The notes under the pieces were generated by a model, which ran no database searches, was not told the origin of the DNA, and was given only the letters and a program-made list of their open reading frames with translations. The position numbers and the translations under genes are program-made. From Zymoseptoria tritici IPO323 (Eukaryota; Ascomycota; Dothideomycetes; Mycosphaerellales; Mycosphaerellaceae), in contig NC_018213.1 in NCBI RefSeq assembly GCF_000219625.1, forward strand, positions 2,288,055-2,352,054: a DNA stretch of 64,000 nt, given 5' to 3'. Below, piece after piece: positions 28,222 through 40,100 of the stretch; the first letter of the stretch is position 1; each line of letters opens with the position of its first letter.

Positions 28222-29308
28222 CTAAGACGCAAGAGCAGCGTTGCCAGTCTTCTCAGCGGTTGGGTATGGTGGGTTCTCCGAAGCCAACTCCTCCTGCTGC
28301 TGCCTCTCGAGCTCCTCAACGCGCTGCTGATCCGAGGTCACGGATCCCTCGCCAGCAGTGGTGACAGTAGTAACCGACTGCTCCTGCTGCGGGGGAGCAC
28401 CCATACCACTGTTGCCAATCTTGCCAGCATTGCTCTCGATCGGGTCAACATTCAAGCTCCATCCCCTGAGTCCGGTCTCAGCATCATTCAACACCTCCTT
28501 GCCCTCGTCCGCGCCGGTGAAAGCCACGCGGTCCTCGCCGGGAACGATGGGTGTGTCGTCGAGCATGTTGATCAGACGACGGGCTTGCTGCGCGAGGATG
28601 ATCTGCTTCTCGGCACGCTCGATGACGGCGGCGGTGTGGATGTCGTAGGCCTCCTTGAATTTTTGACGGGTCACGTTGGTGAGCTGGGCGTCGGCGACGA
28701 GCGACTGCGCTTCCGCGCGGACGAGCTCTTGCTCGAGTGTGACGATCTTGGTGGATTCGGGCTCCTTGTACTTGAGCTTTTGGAGCTCGTCTTGGATCTG
28801 GGAGGGAAGTGTTAATCGCTGTATGCTTGTGGTTATAGCTGGGATGTCCTCACCTTCTGCTTGTTGGTCCTGGTCGGCTGCACGCTCGCCTCGACATTGC
28901 GAATCTGCTTCAACACGCCTCTGCTCTCCTCCAAGTTCTGCGCGAACTGGTCCTCCTGCTCTGCGATCTCCGCGAGCAACACGCCAAGCTTATCACTGAT
29001 GTCGCTGACGGCATCGTCCTCGGTGCTCTCGCCCCACTCGCTGAGCTGGCTGGCGAGGGATTGCGACTCACGGCCGGCCTGCTCGTAGGCGCCGATCTGG
29101 TGGTTTTGGGTCTTGATCAGATTGCGGAGCTTCTTAGAGAGCTCGGGAGCGCCGAGACCGCGGAATGAGGAGATGGCGAAGCGGTGCTTGCCATCGGTGG
29201 ACTTCTTCTTGGAGTGGGAGCGTCCGAGCCTGTGGTGCGGTGTTAGTGTGGTTTCGGAGGTATGCAGGCACAACAGGCGACTCGGTGAAAGCCGTGGTGG
29301 ACGTACAT
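28222..29308 (-). CDS. PIL1: Eisosome core component Pil1/Lsp1 (BAR domain)
   Basis: 317 residues from three exons: the two bases AT at 29308-29307, then 29229-28854 and 28797-28222. The long frame has no ATG of its own near the conserved start. A GTACGT...CACAG intron (29306-29230) joins AT to G and creates the start codon of MLGRSHSKKKSTDGKHRF, so the initiation codon is split. The core is a classic Pil1/Lsp1 BAR domain: FAISSFRGLGAPELSKKLRN, LASQLSEWGE, AVSDISDKLGVLLAEIAEQE, LEESRGVLKQIRNVEASVQP, then a coiled helix and an acidic tail rich in Gln and Glu. The protein polymerises under the plasma membrane to form furrows that regulate lipids and transporters. The N-terminal basic segment normally binds PI(4,5)P2. 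A paralog probably exists elsewhere. Confidence 0.92.
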
Positions 29309-30012
29309 TTTGTTATAGGTAGTTTGCTGAGTGGTGTTTGTGTTGGGTAGGAGGAAATCTGCTTCAAGTATGTTTGGGAAGGTACGTTGTAGAGAAGTTG
29401 GATCAAGTCTTCGCGACGAGAGAAGGAGACGAGCTGGAGCGCCTGAACACCGTCGTCATTCCTGAGACTCCGAAGATGATGTCACAAATGTCACGATGGC
29501 TTTGACAGCCACAAATCTCCAGATGGTCCGTGAACAAAGTCAAAGGAACGCCGGAATCCAGTTTATCAAAGGTACTAAGAAAAGGTAAGACCGGATGTGG
29601 TCAAAGCAATAACGATGGTGTTGACGCTGACCGTGGTACATACGGTAGTGCCTTCCCTAAAAGCACAAAGCCGTTGGCGCACGTAAGGTAGATCTACGCC
29701 ATTCGGTTCACCCGGTAGAGGTCCAGACCTCAAGAGACATGTGATATGAACAAGCTGTATCTGGCGGGTGGAAGCAACTTGGAAAGTGGTATTCAAATAC
29801 GTGCAAGCATCGTATCCAGACTCCATATGATCGCGCTGCGACACTCCTCGACAAAGACGTCAGGTAGCTCTCAAGCAGTATACAACGACCATCCCAACCG
29901 CATGACCAGCACGCGCACAATCCATCAACCAGTCCGTGAAGACAATCCTCATACCCGTATAATCTCGTTCATCATGTCGTTCAATCTCATCCTGTACCCT
30001 CACCAACCTCCC
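29309..30012. other. Intergenic, PIL1 promoter
   Basis: About 700 bases upstream of PIL1. No gene is seen. Confidence 0.45.
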
Positions 30013-30276
30013 TCATCTCACATAAGTCCGACTCGTCTTCCGATAAACCTCGCGACTCGCCCTCGGCTGTCCGCCCACACTCTGATAGCTCTCTCGATAC
30101 ACGCTCCTCTCCGCCGGCACGCGACTGGTCGAGCGGCGCGTCGTCTGCACGTAGGTCGTGGATGTGCGCGGCGAAGAGTGGCCGCCGTGGTAGTTGGAGA
30201 CCGGGCGCGGAGCGTGGTAGTCTTCGCGGACGACGGTCCGTTTCTTGTTCTTGCTGGGAGAGGTGACGAGACACAT
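30013..30276 (-). CDS. Small basic hypothetical protein
   Basis: An open frame of 87 residues starting MCLVTSPSKNKKRTVVRED, rich in Arg, Ser, Thr and Tyr (TSTTYVQTTRRSTSRVPAER, SREVYRKTSRTYVR). It has no signal peptide, membrane segment or domain I recognise. The composition (evenly spaced Ser-Arg and Tyr, few hydrophobics) looks like a disordered small protein rather than random sequence, and the ORF ends cleanly. Weak support; transcription would settle it. Confidence 0.35.
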   Translation of the reverse strand: MCLVTSPSKNKKRTVVREDYHAPRPVSNYHGGHSSPRTSTTYVQTTRRSTSRVPAERSVYRESYQSVGGQPRASREVYRKTSRTYVR

Positions 30277-31123
30277 GATATCTGAGATCTGAGGTGGAGG
30301 GGTGGGAGGCGTTATGTAGAGTGGTCTGAGGAGCGGTCGACGGATGGTTGTAGTGGGCTGTGAACGCGTTCGAGCTTCGGAGTCGCGGCAGGAGATAGAT
30401 GGTGTATGCTGCTGCGAAGTGGACTGTCTATAGCAGCAGAAGTGAGAGTATACCTGCGTCAGATAGTTATAGAAACCGGACTGATGACAGGAAACAAGAT
30501 CTCGAACCCTTCGTCAAGAATAGACCCCACCCGCCTAGACCTACGCTATCTCCTACATCGTCGTAACCACGACCGAATGCCCAGAGATCAGCCCGCTCGC
30601 GCCGCGGAAGGATGATGATGCTGACCACCAACCACGGCGTCTACTCCGGGCGGCCTCCTCCGGCCTCCATGAGAGTTTGGAAGCTCGATCGGCAATGCGA
30701 TGGTGTTTGGAAGTGCCGTGGTGTGTCTCGCTTTACGTTTCGGAAGACCTCAGTCAGATTTATGGTGATGATGCCTGAGGCCAGACGCTGCGTCATATAT
30801 TGGCTCTTCGTTCCGTCGTAAACCACAGCAGAAGACTCTTAAAGTACTCTACAAGTTGACCATCGATAAAGCGAGAAGGAGATACCCATGGATGTATAAT
30901 CGGACAGGCAAGAATCGGACAAGAATTAATGCATCACGAGTCACAGTACACAACAAGTCAAGCTGAGCAGTCAAGAATACTCGTTTGTACGAGCTGCACA
31001 TTAGATATGTTATGTCAAGGTATATACCCACCCAATCCCCATAACGCCATCGTAAGCAATCATCTCTAAACTCCAGTATCTCGTGCAAGTCCTCCAATCG
31101 TTCCAAAGGAAGAAACTCATCTC
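30277..31123. other. Intergenic, 3' side of the giant gene
   Basis: About 850 bases. It holds the 3' UTR of the leashin-like gene on the right and no other gene I can support. Confidence 0.45.
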
Positions 31124-34100
31124 TCATACCATCGCCTCGCTCCCCATGCCTTCACTCAACATACTCCTCCGACTCATCCCACTTCTCCTTCCCTCATCCA
31201 CATCCATCTGTATCGCTCCACTCTGAACCCTCACCACTTTCCTCCCCTTTCCACCATCGTTCTGCACCAATACCTGCGCCGGACAGACCACGATTTCCTC
31301 GTCTCCCTCGCCAATGTCATCGCCCTTCTTGACCACCAATGGGAACAGCACGATCTTAACCACTGCATTCTCCGCCGCGAGGTCTTCGTTCGAGCTGAAG
31401 AATCCCGATCGCTCGTTCATCAACGAAGCGTTGAAGTGCACTTTCCGCACGAGGTCGCCGTTGGTGTCGTATTCGGGTTGTAGGGGTGGGAGCATGATAT
31501 ACTCCGCGCGCTGGGTACGCATCTCGATTGCGAGGTCAACGGCAATACCAATAACGCGTTGCAGCGAGGTGAGGAGTTGCTGTTCGGAAGTTGAGGGAGG
31601 TGGCAGTAATGCGCACAGTACACCGAAAATCTCATGCGTCACCGCTTCGGTGTCCATTCTGCATTGTTCGGCAAAGTTGGGACGTTTCGATAGCAAAGTC
31701 AGCGTTGTAGCGCGCCAGTGAGCGACTGCTCGCGGTGGACCGACGTCTGAGAGCAGTTTCTCGAGGGTCTTGAGCTTTTGTCGCTGCTCGCGATCCATAC
31801 CGAAGAGGTAGCGGGTGAAGATGTATTCCCAGACCATGGTCATGACGACGGACATGAACACGTCACGGCGGCGTATGCGGTCACCGAGAAGCTTGTCAAC
31901 GTCGGAGCCATCGAGCACTGCATTGTCTAATCGAGCTTCGATCTTATCGTCGTTGAGGTCGGTAGACAGGCGGCAGACGCGATTGTCGGATAGCTTGGAG
32001 AAGCGAAGAACCCACTGCTGGACGTGCTGACACAGCTTCTGACAGGACCCGTCAAAGTAGTCCTCATCCCTCTGCACTAAGAAGTCGCTGGAGTTGGAGG
32101 ACTGAATCTGCACCTGCAATGCGCGGATCTGTTCCGTGGCAATGTCGAGCTGCTCGCGGAGGCGAAGGATTTCCGAATTCTTGTCGGCGAGGGCAGATGC
32201 AATTTCCGCTTCCAGAATGTCTTTCATGCCGGAGGTGATTCTACCATGCTCCTGTTGCATGGCCTGCAGATCCCGGCTGGTCGATTGCCATTGTTCGTGT
32301 GCTTCGGCATGCTCGGCCTGGAGAGTCGCATAACGACCGTTCGTATCGTCCACCAGATTCCTGTTAGCTTCTGTGAGACCATTGTTCATCTCAGTCAACC
32401 TGGCAATTTCATCTTGCAGCGGCTGAAGCATCGCCTTGATCTGATTGATCTCCGCATCCTTTTCTTGCAATTGGAGGTCGCGGGCATGGAGTTCGTCTTG
32501 CAGACCTCCACCCTCTCCCATGGTCACATCATTGTTCGATCGTGCTTCCTGAAGTGCTCTGTTCTCAGCGACCAAGTACTCAAGACGAGACTCGAGGTCA
32601 TTGATGTGCATGCTCTGACGCTTCCGCACGCTCGGCGGTCGCGTCGGCGAGACTTGCGACTGTGCGGCATCGCCATATCCCTGCTGTGCATTGTTAGTAT
32701 CATCATAATCATCATTGAAACATTCAAGACTTACAAAAACATCACTCATGTTATCAGCGGCGCGCGAAGCGCTACCATCGTTCAATTCATCGTCTTCGTT
32801 GAGCGGCGGAGTTGGCGGCGCTTCAAACGGAGGAACCATGTTGGCGGGGCGATTAGCGTCAACGGCTGAGCCCGAGTCAGATCGGCGGCTCGCGGCCCGC
32901 AGGTCACCTGACAGATTGATGCGTCTCAGGGACGGGCCTGTAGAACTCTGATTGCTGTGATTGCTGCCACGGCTGAACGATCGGAGCTGCTCTGGCGTTC
33001 GATGTTGAAGAGTGTTGTTGTTGGATCGATTGCTCAGGACGCTGGCGGAGCGTACGTCGGGTGCCATGGTTTTGCGTTGTAAGGATCGGTCGATGTTGAC
33101 CGTGTCGTTGTCCTCGTCGACTGCTGGCCATGATAGGCGGCGAATGAGGTCGTCTGTCGACAGTGGGTTGCTTGCGCCTCTTGCGGTGTTCATCGTTACC
33201 ATCGCGGATTGATCTGGCGACAGCTCCAGCTCTCTCGCGCGAATGCCCTGCGGCGTCTGCGTACGATCAATGGCCTTGGTTCGCTCTGGCCCACCGACAT
33301 CTGTGTCTGCCTTGCTTCTTTTGACTGCATGGTGTTCTTCCTGGATCGGTCGCAGTGGTGTCCTTGGGCTCAGCGGGTTGTTCGACGGAGACATTGTCAT
33401 GTCGCGGGAGCCATCCCGACTTGCCCTGCTATTGTGTCCTCTTGGCGTCGATGCGAAATAGTCGTTATTCTGGTCTCTGCTCGCAGTCCCAGTCTGCACA
33501 GACGAGGCATCTGAAGGCCCTGGAACAACGTCCGGAGGCGATTGAAACAGGTAAGACGTTCGGTCTTTAGTGCTAGGCATCAAAGGAGTCCCCGTGCTAG
33601 CGCTGAGGTTCCGAGCATGAGCATTCAAGGTTTCGGAACCACCAGCATCAGCTTGCTTCTGAGGGGTCGTGAACTCTTGGTCTTGATCCGGAGTTGAGCC
33701 AGTCGAGATATGCAACGGCTCGAGAGACCTGCGATTCCTCAGACTCTCTTGAGACGAGCTTGTCCGGACTACGGCTGGAACCTCGCGGCTTGACCGTGGT
33801 GTTTGCTCCTGTGAGTGTGCGTAGCCACTGTCTCTGATAACATGATGTCCTTTGCCAGACGAATTGTCTTGTAGAGAGCCAAATGACCATGCTGGCGCGT
33901 CTGAAGAAAGGTCCCGTGTCGGTTCTGTTTGCGGAGGAGATGCGGCTCGCCCACTGGTTGCTGCAAGAGCAGCACCCCCTCCCATTGCGGCTATTTCGAA
34001 GCCAGACATTCCACTGTGGGAAGCCTGCTTTGGCTCGTCCAACTGCGAAGTATCCTTGCCAATGGCGACCGGAAGTGATTGAGACACCTCAGAGGTGTGC

Positions 34101-37100
34101 AAGTAGCCTTCAGGTCCAAATCGCGAATTTGATCGACTCGCATTGCTTGAACCGCTAGGCTTCTCGACGTTCGTGGCCTGCGGACCCGTCTCTCGGTCCG
34201 AAAGCGCGGCCGAGCGCTCTGTGTCGTCGGGAGAAGATCCCACGACATTCCCTGCAGCCTTCAACTTCTTCTGCAAACGCTTGTTCTTCTTGTACGCTTT
34301 GTACGCCTTATCCATGTCGTCTACATCCATCTCGGTGCCTCCGACGAAAATGTTGCTGGCTGGATCAACGTAGTCGGAAGAAGTCGCAATCTGTCTATTG
34401 GGTTGCTGTTGGGCTTGATCGTATGCAGCAGGTGTGGATTCGTCCAGAGAGTGTTCTGGGACTGCCGGGTTGGCGACGTCGTCGTTGACGGCGAGCGTCA
34501 GGACAGCGGAAGATTCGGCAGCGACTTCTCCATCACGTTGTGTTTTCTTGCCCTTCTTGCCTTTCTTTCGCTTAGTAGTCGTGAATGAAAACTCTTCCGG
34601 ATCAACCTGAGGTTCCTCCATCGAGGCTTCAGGGTCGCTCGCCAACGCCTTCTCAAGCAAAGCGGGATCAAAGCCAGTGCCGCTCAGGCCCTGACTGATG
34701 GTGTCGTTGAAGTCGTCAGTGGCCACGGGAGGCTCCGTCGCTGGGCCAGGGATTGCTGAACCCAGCTGTTCAGATGGTGTCACTGCAGCATCGAGTGATG
34801 GACCGGGGACTGCTATCTGCTCTTCAGGTTGCGTCACTGTGGTATCGAGTGATTGTTTGCCCTTCTTGTTCTTCTTCCGCTTACTCGTTGTCGTGAAGAA
34901 GGTCTCCTCCGGGTCGGTCTCAGGCAATACTCCAGGTGGCGAGGCTCGGCGATGGAAAACTGGGTCGTCGATCACCATGTCCGGATTGAAGCCACTGCCT
35001 GCCAGGCCTGCAGCCAATGTGGCCGCGAAGTCGATGTCTTGGGAGGGGTTTGGTGGTGATCTCGGTGTGGGCTCCTCTTCTGCGACAGATGCTCGTTCAA
35101 CGACAACGCTGGCCTCGTTGTCTCTTTCGATCGGAACGCTCGCTGTTTGGGCGGATGTCGTGAATGGGTCGACCTCCGATCTCTTGATGGATAGCTCATC
35201 GTGCTGCTCCGGACCGACCTCTTGGACCCCTTCCGCGACCAACTCTCGCTCGGCAACGACGCTGGCCGCGTTTTCTGTTGCGACGGGAACGCTCGCGGTC
35301 TCGACGGATATTGATGATGGGTCGACCGCCAACTCCTGGGTAGATAGCTCATCGTGCTGCTCCGGACCGACCTCTTGGACCCCTTCCGCGACCAACTCTC
35401 GCTCGGCAACGACGCTGGCCGCGTTTTCTGTTGCGACGGGAACGCTCGCGGTCTCGACGGATATTGATGATGGGTCGACCGCCAACTCCTGGGTAGATAG
35501 CTCATCGTGCTGCTCCGGACCGACCTCTTGGACCCCTTCCGCGACCAACTCTCGCTCGGCAACGACGCTGGCCGCGTTTTCTGTTGCGACGGGAACGCTC
35601 GCGGTCTCGACGGATATTGATGATGGGTCGACCGCCAACTCCTGGGTAGATAGCTCATCACTTTGCTTCGAATTGACGTCTTGAACCTCTTCAAGCTGTG
35701 CAGGCGTGGGCAACCCGCTTTGCTTCGCCTTCTTCTTTTGCTTCTTCGACTTCTTGGTAGAAACGCCACCCCAGTCTCCGTCCGTTGGGTCTGCGGCCGC
35801 GATGGAAGGCTCTTCCCAAGCGCTTGGGACCGCTGGACCGTCCGTGCTCGGCTTGAGTGAGGCTATGACCGTTTCGCTTTCTTGCTCTGCACTTGTTGCG
35901 ACGTCGTCTGCCACAGCAGTGGGAATTGAGCCTTGCTTCGCCTTCTTCTTGTCCTTCTTCGACTTCTTGAGCGCGAACTCACCCCAGTCATCGTCAGCAG
36001 GTCGATCTTCGACTTCGGCTTCCGCACTTTTCGTAAAGCTCTCAACGGCTTCTATTGGCGTCTCTTGCGAGAGCTCCCGGGAAGATGAGATGGGCTCTGG
36101 CGCGATCGGAATTGCCACTTCTTGTTCCACCATAGATGAGTCCCTCTTTGCTTTCTTCTTGTCCTTCTTCGATCTCTTAGGTGCAGACCCAGCCCAGTCT
36201 TCGTCAGCAGGCCCGTCCACGACTTCGGCTCGCGGAGTTTCTGCCAGATTCTCGGTGGCCTCTACCGGCGCCTCTTGGGTTAGCTCCTGTGAAGAGGAAG
36301 GCCGCTCAGGCGCACTCGAGACTGCAGCTTCTGATTCCACAACAGAAGAGTCTCTCTTTGCTTTCTTTTTGTCCTTCTTCGATTTTTTGACCGCGAAGGC
36401 ACTCCAACCATCATTATCCAATTGTCCCAGACCTGCTGGAGGCTCTGCTTCCATCGAGGCATAAGTTGGTGTCGGCTGAATCTGCTCTATGGTCTCCTCG
36501 ATGAGATTAGTTGGTGTCGGCTGAGACTGCTTCACGTTCTCCTCGGTGACATGAGTGGCTTCGGTCTCGATCTGAACAGTCTCTTCTTCGCCCATGGCGA
36601 GAACCCCCTTCTTTGCCTTCTTCTTGTCCTTCTTCGACTTCTTGACTGCGAAGCCGCCCCAGGCGTCATCCGGCGGTTCGTCCAAAGCCGTGGCGGGTTC
36701 GCCTTCTACATTGTTATCGACAGGTGCTGACTGAGGCTCTCTCATGATCTCGTCGGTGACTTGAGTCGGTTCTGCTGCAGCCGGAAAAGGCCGTTCTTCG
36801 GTGTTGTCGACAGCTACTGACTGAGGCTCTCTCATGATCTCCTCGGTGACTGGAATCGGTTCTGCTTCAGTTGGAAAGGTCCGTTCTTCGGTGTTGTCAG
36901 CAGGTGCTGACTGAGGTTCTCTCATGATCTCCTCGGCGACTTCAGTCGGTTCTGCTTCAGCCGGAAAGGTCCGTTCTTCAGCGGAGAAAGTTTCGTCTTC
37001 AGCGGCTGCCGACAAGTCCTTCTTTGCTTTCTTCTTGTCCCTCTTGGATTTTTTGGTGGAGAAACTTGCCCATTCGTCCACTTCCGGCGCCCCGGCGACT

Positions 37101-40100
37101 AGGTTCGATGCAGTGTCTGCACATTCGTCACGAGTGGCCTGGTCGTCGTTCGTGGGGCTGACTTCCACAGCCTTGTCAGGCTGCATGTCGGAGAGATCCT
37201 GATCTTGATACGAGGCCAATGGCGTAGCAGTCCCGCTCATCCTCGACTTCTTCTTGTCCTTCTTGGATTTCTTGGTGGAGAAACTTGCCCACTCGTCCAC
37301 TTCCGGCGCTTCCGCGACTGCGTTCGGTGCATTGTCTACAGATTCGTCACGAGTTGCCTGGTCGTCGTTCGTGGGGCTGACTTCCACAGCCTTGTCAGGC
37401 GGCATGTCGGAGAGATCCTGATCTTGATACGAGGCCAATGGCGTAGCAGTCCCGCTCATCCTCGACTTCTTCTTGTCCTTCTTGGACTTCTTGGTCGAGA
37501 AGCTTGCCCATTCGTCGTCCTCCGGCTGGGCAGCTTCGGAGACGACTGCAACAGCTGCTCCCGCGGTCAGAGCAGCAGCAGCGGTGTCGAGGGAGCGGCT
37601 TGACTCGTCTGCTATCACTCCAGGCGGGGCTTCGGCATTTTCGAACCCTTGGTCAGTATTCGATGAGCGGATTTTCTTTCCCTTCTTCTTCGCTTTCTTG
37701 GTCTCTTGGAACGTGAATGCTGTATCGTCTGCTGGCTTGTCCGTGACGGCAACGCCATCTTCAGCGAGCGTTGACTGCGCCGGTTCAACCTCGACTGGCT
37801 CCGTTCTGGTCTGCGTAGTTGGCTCAATCTCCGCATCGTGCTCCTCCGTTTGCGGTGCATCTTGTGAGACTTCCCGTGCAGCTTCAGTCGCTCCAGTAGT
37901 GGCCTTAGTAATTTCCAGTTGAGGCTCTTCGACGGGAGCGTCAAAAGTGTTCGTGGATTCTGCTGCCGGGATTATTGTCGTAGGATCGATCGCCGGAACG
38001 TCTGCTTCCTCGGGGACCGCTGGCGTTAGGCTACCAGATGCAGATTTCCTGCCTTTCTTTCCCTTTTTCTTCGAACTTGGCTTCCACTCGAGGTCATCAG
38101 GTGGAGCCTCAGCACTCGGTGCGAAGTCCTGTGGGGTATCATCAATGGTATCGTTTCCAGCATCCTGGGCGCCTTTAGCTGAGGGTGCTTCTTCTGGAAT
38201 CGAAGCAGATGTCAGAGCGCCAGAGGTAGACTGCTCTTCGGACTTCGGAGTCTGCTCGCCAGAAGTCGATTCGTCCCAGTTGACAGATGAGATCGACTTT
38301 CGGCTCTTCTTGCTTTTCTTGCTTCCGGAAGGTCTTCTGGCAGCCATCAAAGCGGCGTAATTGTCATCCTGTGGCCTTGGTCGGTTCGCTTCTGCCAAAG
38401 CAGCTGCTTCAGCGGCCTCCCTCGCTGCTCGGCGATTTTCCCTCTCGACAGTCGCTTCGTCCATGTCGCCGAAAGCGTCAAGATCTTCAGTCATACGGGA
38501 AGGCTCTTCCATGACCGGGTCAGCAGGACCGAAGAAGTCGTCTGTGCCATCATCGTTTTCTGCGTCGACTGGGAGACTGTCGACATCCGGCAGCCACGTA
38601 CCCTGAGATTGAGGTTGGCTCTCGTGTGCGCCGACTGCTTCGCCAACACCCGAATCTGGCCCGTTCGCCGGCTCGAATGCCTCTGTTTCATGATCATTGG
38701 TGAACTCAAGACCTGGGTCGCGACCGGTAGCCGTCGGGGTAGCAACATCCGTGATCTCGATAAGCTCATTGTCTTCGTCTTCCGGCAAAGGCACGTTCTG
38801 CGCATCATCGTCGCCGTGTTGTGTTTCGCCAGCATCTTCCGCAACTTGAATGGAACTCATTGGCGGAGAGTCATTGATACTTCCTTGATTGACTTCAGGC
38901 TCAGGCTCAGGCTCAGGCGCAGGCTCGGGCTCCGCGTCCCAGGAGATGGACTGCATCTTCTTTTTCTTGTCCTTCTTGCTTTGCTTCCGAGAGATGACAG
39001 GCTCGACTTCCTCTTCCCTGACAGACTTGATCTCGGTCGTAGTAGGATTCGGACCTTCTTGAGGAGCTTTAACATCTTTATCTATGGTCGTTGGCCCGCT
39101 AGAAGGCCGTGATGCATCCCGCGATTCAATCGATTCTTCAACGGGAAACGTCGCTTCCGTGGTAGCAATCTCAGGCTCTGGTTCTGGCTCCCATGCTTGC
39201 GACTGCCGATTTTTCTTTTTCTTGTCCTTTTTGCTCTGCTTGCGAGAGAGAGCTGACGTGAACTCAGCCTCCCCAGTCGGCTCTGCCACTGCGTCCTTCG
39301 TCGAGATGTCTTCAGGCCCGGCAGCATCGTCCTGACTAAGCATATCGACGTCCTTATGGCGACTCAAATCGCGCTCATCAACTGCAAGCCCTGGATTTTG
39401 GTTGGTGTCATTCTCCAAAACAGCTTCTACTACGACAGCAGGCTCGTCCTGGACGACCGGAGTCGGGTCGAAGTCTGACCAATCCAGTTGGCTCTTCCTC
39501 TTGCCCTTCTTGCCCTTCTTCTTTGACAGAGGCGCGAAATCATCGTCCGCTGTCTGTGGGACAGTATCTTGCAATTCAGTCGGCGCTTCTGCAGCAAGTG
39601 AGGCCGCAGCGAGGGCCAGAGCGGCACCCGACGGAGCATCAGTCATTGGGAATGAGCCCGGATTGTCGTCACGACTCGACTCTTCTACACGCTCAGGAGA
39701 CAGTTGCCTTTCCTGTTCAGCTTGATCCAGCGCAGGCTCACTTGGCGTTTCAGGCAACGACGACTCTTGCTTCTTATCTCTCTTGCTCTTTTTCTTCGAG
39801 ACCGGGGCAAAGAACTCGTCTGCAGGGTCGGGCACTGCGGCTGAATGGTCGGGTAACGACTTCGACTCTTTAGCTTCCATGTCAACATCTGCGGTGGCGG
39901 GTGGGTCCTCGTTTTCTGCGGTAATATTGCCTGCTGAGTCTACAACCTCTTTTGCAGGAGTCACTTCAAGCTCGGGCTCGTCCCACGCGAACGACTTTTT
40001 CTTCTTGTCCTTCTTCGACTTCTTCTTGGAGGACGAGGGCGTGAGGGTGTCTTCGGGAGCAGGCGGTTCCAATGGCAAGTCCGACGTGATCTCGCGTGAG

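Noticed and set aside
34698..35684. Long plus strand ORF (328 codons) opposite the giant gene, with tandem repeats
   Set aside because: It is the mirror of the 153-bp repeat in the minus strand coding frame. Dozens of similar antisense frames arise from the repetitive, GC-biased codons.
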